Origin: Rhodospirillales bacterium
Lineage (GTDB): Bacteria > Pseudomonadota > Alphaproteobacteria > Rhodospirillales > Magnetovibrionaceae
Assembly: GCA_024653965.1 (NCBI GenBank)
Contig: JANLGW010000019.1
Coordinates: 1-43,463 of the forward strand
DNA: 43,463 bases
Reading direction: 5' to 3'
Under the pieces are notes generated by a model. It searched no databases. It saw nothing but the letters and a program-made list of their open reading frames with translations, and had not been told where the DNA came from. Made by a program: the position numbers and the translations under genes. Positions 26,139 to 32,816 of this stretch are shown piece by piece; positions within the stretch are counted from its first letter, which is position 1; each line of letters opens with the position of its first letter.

Positions 26139-26149
26139 TATGCTCTCTC
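26136..26149 (-). repeat. 14-bp direct repeat, copy 2
   Basis: The second perfect copy of GAGAGAGCATAATG (see 25336-25349). It supplies the ribosome-binding site and ATG of the acyltransferase gene. Confidence 0.95.
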
Positions 26150-26156
26150 AATAATT

Positions 26157-26318
26157 TTAGAAGACAACACTTTTTGAATTGATGTTCTTGACCATGGCGT
26201 TGTCGAGCATCGCCTTGCTGACGCCATGACAGAGGCAAACGTCGGCAGCCCTCTGCCCCGTCTCCTGTTCGCACAAAATCCTCATAATTTGTTCTACTGT
26301 GAAGCTTGAACGCCTCAT
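26157..26318 (-). pseudogene. IS3-family OrfA remnant (N-terminal helix-turn-helix)
   Basis: A 53-codon frame reads MRRSSFTVEQIMRILCEQET, followed by GQRAADVCLCHGVSKAML, the DNA-binding N-terminus of IS3-family OrfA (compare the usual KRSRFTEEQI-ILKEQEAG-ADLCRKHGIS). Similarity fades after HGVS and the frame ends at TAA, so about half of OrfA and all of OrfB are missing. It has the same direction as the OrfB remnant at 28117-28350 and lies just behind the carrier-protein gene. It sits 8 nt before the direct repeat that opens the acyltransferase gene. Confidence 0.8.
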
Positions 26319-26343
26319 ATCTATCTCCTTCTAGGAGACAGAT
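26319..26343 (-). repeat. Imperfect hairpin overlapping carrier-protein stop and OrfA ribosome-binding site
   Basis: Arms ATCTATCTCCT (26319-26329) and AGGAGACAGAT (26333-26343) pair at 10 of 11 positions around a TCT loop. On the minus strand the hairpin spans the carrier-protein stop and the AGGAG before the OrfA remnant. It could be part of the left end of the IS, or fold the mRNA to hide that ribosome-binding site. Confidence 0.7.
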
Positions 26344-26597
26344 TCGAGTCTCAGGTTAGCAGCGCCACTATCCGTTAACTTGGCTTTGTAGGTTTGAATG
26401 ATTCCTGCCATGGACTGGTGGGTGCGAATGCCGTCATCATCTATACACACGCCATAGTGCTCTTCTAGCGCCATCATGACATTGAGATGACCAAGGCTGT
26501 CCCACATAGGATGGGCATTAAGGGCACTCATGTCACTGAGGCTATCAGTGCTGCATCCCAAAGCATCAGCAACCAAATCAAATGGGGATTTCAACAT
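26331..26597 (-). CDS. Acyl/peptidyl carrier protein (second)
   Basis: An 88-aa carrier protein. The phosphopantetheine site is HPMWDSLGHLNVMMALEE, with the canonical DSL serine. Helix II and the following acidic DDDG segment match the DltC/PCP type. It lies 23 nt after an adenylation-domain gene on the same strand and is the likely acceptor for the amino acid activated by it. Its last ~10 codons (ANLRLESVS) lead straight into IS3-derived sequence, so the C-terminus may have been reshaped by the insertion. Confidence 0.86.
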   Translation of the reverse strand: MLKSPFDLVADALGCSTDSLSDMSALNAHPMWDSLGHLNVMMALEEHYGVCIDDDGIRTHQSMAGIIQTYKAKLTDSGAANLRLESVS

Positions 26598-26620
26598 ATA
26601 GCGTTCCTTTCTGAAAACAC

Positions 26621-28093
26621 TTACACGTTCTTCTGAACGTGTTCTTCCAGCGCCCTATGGTCTATCTTATCATTAACATTTCGGGGCAATCTACTCACTT
26701 GATGAAAATACTTGGGAATTGCGTATGTTTCCAAGTGGTTGCCCAGGTGTTTAACGAGTTCTGATGGATTGAGGGGCTCTTTGGGATCTTGTTCTATGAA
26801 ACAATGAAGTTCGTTTCTAACCACGACGGCGTATGCCACGGTAGATGTTAACTTTCGGACAGCCGCATTTATATCTTCAAGTTCAATGCGGTAGCCATTT
26901 ATTTTGGCCTGAAAATCAATGCGAGATACGAAAAATAAATCGTTCTCTTCATAGGCCGCCCAATCCCCTGTGAAGTAAGCTTGAGTTGCCACGCCATTGA
27001 TATCAAGAGTGCGAAACGCTTGGTGCGTCGCTTTGGGATTGTTCCAATACCCTTTGGCGACTTGCGGCCCTGAAATGACGATTTCTCCTTCATTTGAGTG
27101 GCTACCTCCAACTAAATGCAGCTCCATCCCAGAAATGGGGGAGCCAAGCGCGGCGGAGGATTTGCAATGCAGTTTGTAGGTATCTGCCGTTAATTTTATG
27201 AGGGTAAAAGAGACGGTCGCTTCTGTTGGGCCATAGGTATTGTGTACGATGAGATTGGGAAGTGCTGAAAATAAACCGTCAAGATGCTCTGGCAATAATG
27301 GTTCACCGCAAAATGTCGCGAGGCGCAGCGTCCGCAAATGGGTGGTTGTAAGTTGTGTCGCTTGCATCATCATACCGATAACGCTCGGCACGGAATTCCA
27401 GATCGTCAGGCCATGTTTTTGAATGGTTCGTGCGGGCATCATGCGGTCAACTTCACTTGTGAATGGGTATAGTGTCGCACCACTACAGAGCGCCCCGTAG
27501 ATATCCAAAACACTTAAATCAAACGAAATGGGCGGGAACTGTGACCATTTATCGTTGGGCGAAGGGGCCATTGCCTGGATGGCCCAGTCAATGTAATGCC
27601 CCAGCCCTTGGCGCCCAACTTCAACGCCTTTGGGAATTCCGGTTGAGCCAGATGTGAAAATCACATACGCCAATTCATGTTGTGCAAGCGGCTGGGAGAG
27701 AACGTCATCACCAAGCTTGTCCAAATTGATGACCTGGGCTGAGCCAATTTGTGCAACATCGAGATCGCATTTATTTTGAGCATTAGTATTGGTGATGATG
27801 ACGTTAGGTTTAAATTGATCAATCACATTTTGTTGACGCTCAGCAGGAGCGTCCAGATTGATGGGGGCATAATACCCGCCCACCATGAGCGTAGCGAACA
27901 TTGCCGCATAGGCATTGGCACCCTGTGGCAGGCAAATTAAAACTTTAGGATGTGAACACACGGCTGTTTCGTGTGCAATCCTGGATATGAAGTGGGCCAG
28001 TTCTCCAAAGGTGATGACGCCGCATGCCTCATGCACGGCTTTATGATCTGGCATGCGGGCCGCTATATCAAAAAAGCGATCTAAAACGTCCAT
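26621..28093 (-). CDS. Amino-acid adenylation domain protein (DltA/NRPS-like)
   Basis: A 490-aa stand-alone adenylation enzyme. Core motifs include YVIFTSGSTGIPKGVEVG (A3), FPPISFDLSVLDIYGALCSG (A4, with the Asp that binds the substrate amino group), HNTYGPTEATVSF (A5), YFTGDWAAYEENDLFFVSRIDFQAKINGYRIELEDI split over A7-A9, and NDKIDHRAL at A10. It should activate a small amino acid and load the adjacent carrier. The ATG at 28093 begins MDVLDRFFDIA; a TTG 15 nt further upstream is also possible. The IS3 OrfB remnant ends about 20 nt before the start, so the native promoter was probably lost or replaced. Confidence 0.88.
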   Translation of the reverse strand: MDVLDRFFDIAARMPDHKAVHEACGVITFGELAHFISRIAHETAVCSHPKVLICLPQGANAYAAMFATLMVGGYYAPINLDAPAERQQNVIDQFKPNVIITNTNAQNKCDLDVAQIGSAQVINLDKLGDDVLSQPLAQHELAYVIFTSGSTGIPKGVEVGRQGLGHYIDWAIQAMAPSPNDKWSQFPPISFDLSVLDIYGALCSGATLYPFTSEVDRMMPARTIQKHGLTIWNSVPSVIGMMMQATQLTTTHLRTLRLATFCGEPLLPEHLDGLFSALPNLIVHNTYGPTEATVSFTLIKLTADTYKLHCKSSAALGSPISGMELHLVGGSHSNEGEIVISGPQVAKGYWNNPKATHQAFRTLDINGVATQAYFTGDWAAYEENDLFFVSRIDFQAKINGYRIELEDINAAVRKLTSTVAYAVVVRNELHCFIEQDPKEPLNPSELVKHLGNHLETYAIPKYFHQVSRLPRNVNDKIDHRALEEHVQKNV

Positions 28094-28116
28094 ATCACTG
28101 TATTTCAATCAACTCA

Positions 28117-28350
28117 TCATCTGAGCTTAATGTTGCTCTGATACCGAAGTTTGGACCGCCGGAGGCTGGAGCTTTCCGGCTGTAACCCCGGTAACGGGCT
28201 GGCTTCGTTACCGGGGTTTTGCAATGCAATCGGCACGTTGTACCTGATCGTGCTGTGAGGACGAACCTTATTGTAGTATTGACGCCAATCCTCCAACTTT
28301 TCGTAAGCATCTGCAAGCGTCAAGAACCCGTGCGCGTTTAAACATTCCAT
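28117..28350 (-). pseudogene. IS3-family transposase OrfB, C-terminal remnant
   Basis: About 77 codons of an OrfB C-terminus: ECLNAHGFLTLADAYEKLED, then WRQYYNKVRPHSTIRYNVPIAL, matching the end of the integrase-core region, where DDE-transposase sequences of this family read ECLNAHWF-LADA-EKLE-WR-YYN-RPH. The 5' part, with the catalytic Asp residues, is absent; the break is near 28350. It points in the same direction as the OrfA remnant at 26157-26318, with the adenylation/carrier gene pair between them. Confidence 0.87.
28184..28218. repeat. Perfect 13-bp inverted repeat in the IS3 remnant
   Basis: AACCCCGGTAACG at 28184-28196 pairs fully with CGTTACCGGGGTT at 28206-28218 around a 9-nt loop. 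On the plus strand it is followed by TT, giving a TTTT end, so it could act as a weak terminator or block readthrough. It lies in the coding frame of the OrfB remnant, which is unusual for a coding sequence. Confidence 0.85.
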
Positions 28351-28352
28351 CT

Positions 28353-28490
28353 TCGGCTCAGACTTTCACCTACGGTACGGTTTCGATCTCCATCGCTGCA
28401 TTGACGGCTGGTACCGCCAGCATTTCCTTGGTGAACGGTACGACTTATACTGGTTTGCACAAGGAATCATTGACGCGCCCACTCTCGTAG
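28353..28490 (+). other. Open 45-codon segment resembling a flagellin/filament domain fragment
   Basis: Between the two IS remnants, one plus-strand frame reads SAQTFTYGTVSISIAALTAG, followed by TASISLVNGTTYTGL, then runs into IS630 sequence and stops at TAG. The Thr/Ser/Gly/Ala-rich beta pattern resembles the variable domain of a flagellin or hook-type protein. It has no start codon and is broken on both sides. It may be a scrap of a flagellin gene that once lay beside flbT. The resemblance is by eye and weak. Confidence 0.35.
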
Positions 28491-28760
28491 ACCGATGGAC
28501 ATGATCCTTCAGGGTTGGTCGATGAGTCGGTTTCAGGCGAAGCAGCAGTGCTCGACGATATCGTTGTAGAATTTGAAGATGCGGCTGGAGAGCCAGTTGT
28601 CGCGCATGAATTGCCAGACGTTTTCGACCGGGTTGAGTTCCGGGGATTTGGGCGGCAGCGGCAGGATGGCGATGTTGCTTGGAACCTCCAAGGCGTTTGA
28701 GAGATGTCAGCTCGCTTGATCGATGAGGAAGACGGCGTGCGCCGCAGGCCTGCTTGGCGT
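28467..28760 (-). pseudogene. IS630-family transposase, C-terminal remnant with three nonsense codons
   Basis: Read on the minus strand, the frame ending at 28467 gives AHAVFLIDQAS-stop-HLSNAL, then ILPLPPKSPELNPVENVW, QFMRDNWLSSRIFKFYNDIV, EHCCFA-stop-NRLIDQP-stop-RIMSIGLREWA. This is the DDE C-terminus of IS630 transposases, including the catalytic-Glu motif NPVENVW. Three TGA codons (28707-28709, 28533-28535 and 28509-28511) each fall where the family normally has Trp (DQAxWH, AWN, PWR). The 5' part is missing, so the element is dead. It separates the glycan island from flbT. Confidence 0.85.
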
Positions 28761-28859
28761 TGTCCGATGAACGTGCAAAAGCACGAAGGCTATTGCCATT
28801 GCAATCGGATTGTTCTCCCAATACAAAACAATGGCGTATGAAAACACTTGAAATGACAA

Positions 28860-29327
28860 TCAAGCTTGCTCATCGTCTCGAGAAGAAGGCCCGTCCTCTA
28901 GGTCATTTTCCGCCAAGAAAGCTTTCAGCTGTTCGCTGAATTTTTGAAGTACTTTTGATTCATATTTGATTAGATTTTGTGCCTCTTTTAGACCCTTGTA
29001 TATGCGTTCATTATTGACGTGATCGCGCACCTTGAGGGCAATTTCCATGGCGCTGGGACATGCAGCGATAAATTCATTAAGGCGTTGGTCAAAGCGCTTG
29101 AGGCAGCCTTCACGTTCGGTTTGATCAAGGGAGATGTAGGCATTTTGCAGCTCGAAATACACGCGGGATGCCGGCGTTTGTGCATCTTCACCCGCCAGGA
29201 CTTCTTTTTCACGTAAAATAGCGGAGTTGTTGTGCACCAAAATCTTGGTGTTACTGCCGATGTTTTCGAGTACGGAGCCGTTGATAATCAGTTTATCGCC
29301 GGATTTGAAGTCGATCAAAAGAGGCAC
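28860..29327 (-). CDS. flbT: Flagellar biosynthesis repressor FlbT
   Basis: A 155-aa FlbT. In Caulobacter this protein binds flagellin mRNA and links its translation and decay to filament assembly. The family N-terminus is clear: FKSGDKLIINGSVLENIGSN, then LREKEVLAGEDAQTPASRVYFELQNAYIS, and later NNERIYKGLKEAQNLIKYE. The start is GTG at 29327, with GGGGA 6 nt upstream. The last ~25 residues are acidic and variable. It is the final gene of the flagellar block and faces the IS junction. The target would be the flagellin whose 3' end opens this window. Confidence 0.92.
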   Translation of the reverse strand: MPLLIDFKSGDKLIINGSVLENIGSNTKILVHNNSAILREKEVLAGEDAQTPASRVYFELQNAYISLDQTEREGCLKRFDQRLNEFIAACPSAMEIALKVRDHVNNERIYKGLKEAQNLIKYESKVLQKFSEQLKAFLAENDLEDGPSSRDDEQA

Positions 29328-29386
29328 GTTAAATCCCCAAAATGTGAACGGAGCAGAACCGCAGAAAGGGGTTCTTGGGTGAGCAA

Positions 29387-30256
29387 CTATACAAACAGAT
29401 TCATTACCGACCCGGGGTCAATTTGGTTGCCTTCCAAAGACGCGCCAAGCTTTTCCAGAGAATCAATGCGCGCTTCGAAAGACAGGGAAATCACCCGCAA
29501 GATGTTGCCGTATTTGGATTTGATGGCGGTGACTTCGTCTTCGCGGCGCTGCAATTCGACGTCCGATATTTCAGTCATATCTGCGAGTTTAGTCGCCAAG
29601 GTCGATGATAGATCTAAAGAAATATAGGTGGTGTTTTCTTCGGTCGTGGTGGTGACGTTATAGGCCGTGTCGATCAGGTTTTTTAATGTCGTGATATCGG
29701 TAAGGATTTGCCGATTTGCATTGGTTGCCGGCTCGGTCCCTGCCGCATCAACGACTCCCTCTACTGGGGACATGCTTTTCAGCGTATCCAGCATGTTTTT
29801 GACATCGCGGACGACGTAAGGGGTCGCAATGTCAGGATGAATGGAAAGCAGTAGGCCTTCGGTATCCTCGATCAGTTTATCGCGTTTCGCCGTTAGGGTC
29901 GCCAGTTCAGTGGCGGTCAAGTTGGTGTCGGCGTCTTCGTTTGAAAATGCGGCAATGGCCTCATCTGCTGCCGTTGCCATGCGCGCGAGGCGAGTTTGGT
30001 TTGATCTCATGTCGAAGTCGAAACTGTCGATTAACGCCTTGTTCTTTTCCAGCGTGACATATTCACGTTCCAATGCGGCGAGGCGTTTGGGGGTGTCGTC
30101 ATTGTTGTTAACGCGATCAATTTCAGAGTTGATCCGGTTGACGGTCGTTTTTTGAATCTGGCTGAATTGCTGCTCAAAGCCGAAACGAAAATTATTCGCC
30201 GAGAGCTTGCTCAAGACGCTTCCGAGACTCAGGCCATAGGCACTTAACGGGTTCAT
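29387..30256 (-). CDS. Uncharacterised flagellar-locus protein, coiled-coil rich
   Basis: A 289-aa protein that I do not recognise. The N-terminus (MNPLSAYGLSLGSVLSKLSA) recalls the unstructured starts of flagellar axial proteins. Heptad-like helices lie around 20-75 (QKTTVNRINSEIDRVNN, RLAALEREYVTLEKNK) and at the C-terminus (RREDEVTAIKSKYGNILRVI). No signal peptide, membrane segment or enzyme motif was seen. The start at 30256 is preferred because it places GGAG 10 nt upstream; an earlier GTG/ATG extension to 30286 is possible. It sits between flaF and flbT in a flagellar operon, so a role in flagellin export, assembly or capping is plausible but unproven. Confidence 0.75.
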   Translation of the reverse strand: MNPLSAYGLSLGSVLSKLSANNFRFGFEQQFSQIQKTTVNRINSEIDRVNNNDDTPKRLAALEREYVTLEKNKALIDSFDFDMRSNQTRLARMATAADEAIAAFSNEDADTNLTATELATLTAKRDKLIEDTEGLLLSIHPDIATPYVVRDVKNMLDTLKSMSPVEGVVDAAGTEPATNANRQILTDITTLKNLIDTAYNVTTTTEENTTYISLDLSSTLATKLADMTEISDVELQRREDEVTAIKSKYGNILRVISLSFEARIDSLEKLGASLEGNQIDPGSVMNLFV

Positions 30257-30383
30257 TCTTCCCGATCTCCACTGAGGGCACCGCAACCGTGCCCATGACG
30301 CCCTTCTGGGCCATTCCTATGCGACCCCCAAAGTATAGCATTTCTGCGCAAAAAGACAAGCGTGCGCCAATGATGCGTAAGAC

Positions 30384-30860
30384 TTAGGCGTTGGTGTTCA
30401 GGCTGCCGCGACTGACGGGGGCGGCGTTACCCGATTGGGCGTTTGATTGAGCCTGTTTGGCCTCGTTATCGAGGACCCTGTTCAAGCCTTCCAACAAACC
30501 TTGGGCAATGTTGCGGTTGATGTCGATCAGGGTCTTGATCTGGTTGGGCTCAAGGTCACGCAGGCATATAATCGTATGATTGTCGACAAACTGGCACAGC
30601 GTAAGCATGTTTTGGCGTAAATCCATGGGTACGGGATTGGTTTCCAGTGTTAACTCGGCCTGAAAAATCGTCCAAAGGCGCCAATTGAGGCGGATGGCGT
30701 CGCGCAATTCGCGGTTTGCCGCGGGGATTTGCAATTCTTCGGCAGCGGCGGCGCGTTCTATCGCCATGGCGATACGTCGCGCGGCTTCGGTTAAGGCCCA
30801 GGCTTCAGAATGGCTGGGTGAGCCCGCAGCAGGTATGGATGAATAGGTCTGCGTTGACAT
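30384..30860 (-). CDS. flaF: Flagellar biosynthesis regulator FlaF
   Basis: A 158-aa FlaF, a positive partner of FlbT in flagellin expression and secretion. The family core is clear: EAWALTEAARRIAMAIERA, LRDAIRLNWRLWTIFQAEL, and PMDLRQNMLTLCQFVDNHTI. The C-terminal ~35 residues are Asn/Gln/Ala-rich and longer than in typical FlaF (about 115-130 aa). It is the first gene of the flaF-unknown-flbT group. Confidence 0.92.
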   Translation of the reverse strand: MSTQTYSSIPAAGSPSHSEAWALTEAARRIAMAIERAAAAEELQIPAANRELRDAIRLNWRLWTIFQAELTLETNPVPMDLRQNMLTLCQFVDNHTIICLRDLEPNQIKTLIDINRNIAQGLLEGLNRVLDNEAKQAQSNAQSGNAAPVSRGSLNTNA

Positions 30861-30880
30861 ATGAGCTCCACTCTCAGGTC

Positions 30881-30924
30881 TTAAGGATAGCCAATTGCGA
30901 ATGAATAATAGGTGTTAAGGATAG
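30881..30924. promoter_or_regulatory. Two 10-bp direct repeats upstream of flaF
   Basis: TTAAGGATAG occurs at 30881-30890 and 30915-30924, 34 bp apart (start to start), in the 118-nt gap between flgL and flaF. It may be a regulator-binding site or a promoter element. No sigma-54 motif was found in this gap. Confidence 0.4.
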
Positions 30925-30978
30925 GATTGCCTGTAGGGTATGTCCAGGGTAATCCGGCAACTTATTAATAACCCTTGA

Positions 30979-32790
30979 TTACATGTAGTTGATCAGACTG
31001 AGTTCGCGAATGCGCGCCAAAGCCTGATAGGACGCTTCCAGTGCACGCTGGTCATCCAGCAACCGGGTAATGGTTTCCAATTCGTCGGAATTTTCGATGT
31101 TGCCGATCTGGGTATCCAAAAAACCCTTGTAGCTGACGTGGCTGACGGTGGTCTGTTTAATAAGAACTTGCTGATAACCTAACGTCACTTGAAGGCCTTT
31201 GATGTTGCTGGTCAGTTCATCCCCATAAGGAGCCGTTCCGCCGACCGTGCCGTCATAGGCGCTGTTGAGCAGGTAAAGGGCATTTTCCGCGCGCGCGATG
31301 TTCTGGTCTAGCCCGCCTTCGGTGCCGTAATCGCCTTGCGCAACGATGGCCATGGCGCGGATGGCCTTTTCAAACGCCGGATCCAAGCCATTGAGGTCAA
31401 CCTCAAAGCTGCGGCTGTCGTCTACACGATGGGTGAGACTTAATTCATCGCCGGAATAGTAGGTTCTTGAGGCGATGGTGCCATCGGCGTTACTGACTAC
31501 GGCGGTGCTGGCGACGGCGGCCTCTGCAGTTAGGGTTTGGCGCACGTTGATGGATGACCCATCCGATGCCACCGACGTTACGGTATAGGTGCCATTGTTG
31601 GATGCCGTACCCGCAATGACGATGCTCATGCCTGCTGTGACGCCGGTATAGTTGCCTGCGGCGGCTGAAATTGTGTCGTCACCGGCATTAACGGTAAAGG
31701 TTTGATTGCCCGCGAAGTTGAGTGTCGGGGTTGCGGCGGTGCCTTCGTCGGTCAATTTTTTAGGCACGATATCGACGGTGTTGCCATTGGCGGCCACGGC
31801 GGCCACGGTGTAGGTGCCGTTGTTTTGGGCGGTACCGGAAACGGTGAAGGTGGAGCCCACCGTCAGTCCACTAAGCGCGTTGGTCCCTAAGCTGGCGGCA
31901 CCAACGGTGATCCGGTTGGTGGCGCGGTCAAACGATAAATCGGTGAAGTCATCCAGTGTTAATGCAGTGCCACCAGACGGTGTGATCACGGCGGCGGCGT
32001 TATTCAACTCATTGGTCAGCATCCGTGTCACGACTTCAATTTTAGTGCCCCCGCCGGTTACGGCTTTCACGGTGTAGGTGCCATTGTTGTTGGTGGTGCC
32101 GGTGATTTCGATGGTTGAACCAACGCTGACATTGGCAAATTGGGCTGTCGTTGCAGTGATGGTGCCGGTGCCTGCAGTGGCGGTGTTGCCGTCGCCATCT
32201 TGCTCGAATGTCAGCCAGTTGGCTTTGCCGGCGGAATCTTTGGCGATGGTAAAGTTTTCAATGTGCGCATCGCGGGTGGTGGGATAGCTCACGGTTGCGC
32301 CATTGAAGGTCGCTTGAAAGTCCGCCAAGTTGGTCAGTCCCAAATCCACCGGGGCGCCATCCACCCGCCCACCACCAAAGGCGTAGCGTGAACCCACGGG
32401 CGTATTCAGGTACGCCTGGAGCGAAAGCAGTGAATTAAATGCATTTTGTTGGATGGTTGCGATGTTTGCTTCGGTTTTGCCTTGTGTGTTGGTAAAGGTT
32501 GCAAGATTCTTTTTGAAATCATTGATGTTCGTTTCCATGCTGGTCAAGGCCGTGGCGGTAATGTTCAGACGAACATTCATGATTTCGTTGTTTTTTTGAA
32601 ATCCACCGATGGCATCGCGCGATGCTTCAAGGCCCAACAGATATTGAGCATTTTTTGATATGCCCTGATAGTCAGCGGACTTTTGTTGGGAGGATAGCTG
32701 AAACTGCCAATCGATGAGGCGATTTTGCGTGCGGTTCAGGTAGCTCATCAACTGAGTGCTGGTGGCATAATTTGAAATGCGATCAACCAT
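30979..32790 (-). CDS. flgL: Flagellar hook-filament junction protein FlgL, with a three-repeat insertion
   Basis: A 603-aa FlgL (HAP3), secreted and placed at the hook-filament junction. The flagellin-like N-terminus (MVDRISNYATSTQLMSYLNR) and C-terminus (RLLDDQRALEASYQALARIR) form the D0/D1 core. FlgL is usually near 300-500 aa; the excess is a block of three diverged repeats, each with GTxxNNGTYTVxxV, at 231-244, 319-332 and 394-407. The block (about 207-425) is rich in Thr, Gly, Ala and Val and reads as beta-strands, so it probably forms a surface-exposed domain. It lies 26 nt after flgK and belongs to the flgI operon. Confidence 0.92.
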   Translation of the reverse strand: MVDRISNYATSTQLMSYLNRTQNRLIDWQFQLSSQQKSADYQGISKNAQYLLGLEASRDAIGGFQKNNEIMNVRLNITATALTSMETNINDFKKNLATFTNTQGKTEANIATIQQNAFNSLLSLQAYLNTPVGSRYAFGGGRVDGAPVDLGLTNLADFQATFNGATVSYPTTRDAHIENFTIAKDSAGKANWLTFEQDGDGNTATAGTGTITATTAQFANVSVGSTIEITGTTNNNGTYTVKAVTGGGTKIEVVTRMLTNELNNAAAVITPSGGTALTLDDFTDLSFDRATNRITVGAASLGTNALSGLTVGSTFTVSGTAQNNGTYTVAAVAANGNTVDIVPKKLTDEGTAATPTLNFAGNQTFTVNAGDDTISAAAGNYTGVTAGMSIVIAGTASNNGTYTVTSVASDGSSINVRQTLTAEAAVASTAVVSNADGTIASRTYYSGDELSLTHRVDDSRSFEVDLNGLDPAFEKAIRAMAIVAQGDYGTEGGLDQNIARAENALYLLNSAYDGTVGGTAPYGDELTSNIKGLQVTLGYQQVLIKQTTVSHVSYKGFLDTQIGNIENSDELETITRLLDDQRALEASYQALARIRELSLINYM

Positions 32791-32816
32791 AATTGCAGTC
32801 TCCTTTCCCCACCTTA

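Noticed and set aside
28366-28863. A 165-codon minus-strand open frame across the IS630 remnant
   Set aside because: The transposase motifs are in a different frame; this one is Arg/His/Pro-rich and has no domain. The real content is the degraded IS630 sequence.
30257-30383. Sigma-54 promoter near GGGCACGGTTGCGG upstream of the unknown gene
   Set aside because: The GG and GC elements do not have the required 10-nt spacing.
31814-32391. Hydrophobic plus-strand frames opposite flgL that look like membrane proteins
   Set aside because: They are reverse readings of Thr/Gly/Ala-rich repeats, which give Val/Ala/Leu-rich noise; no start signals.
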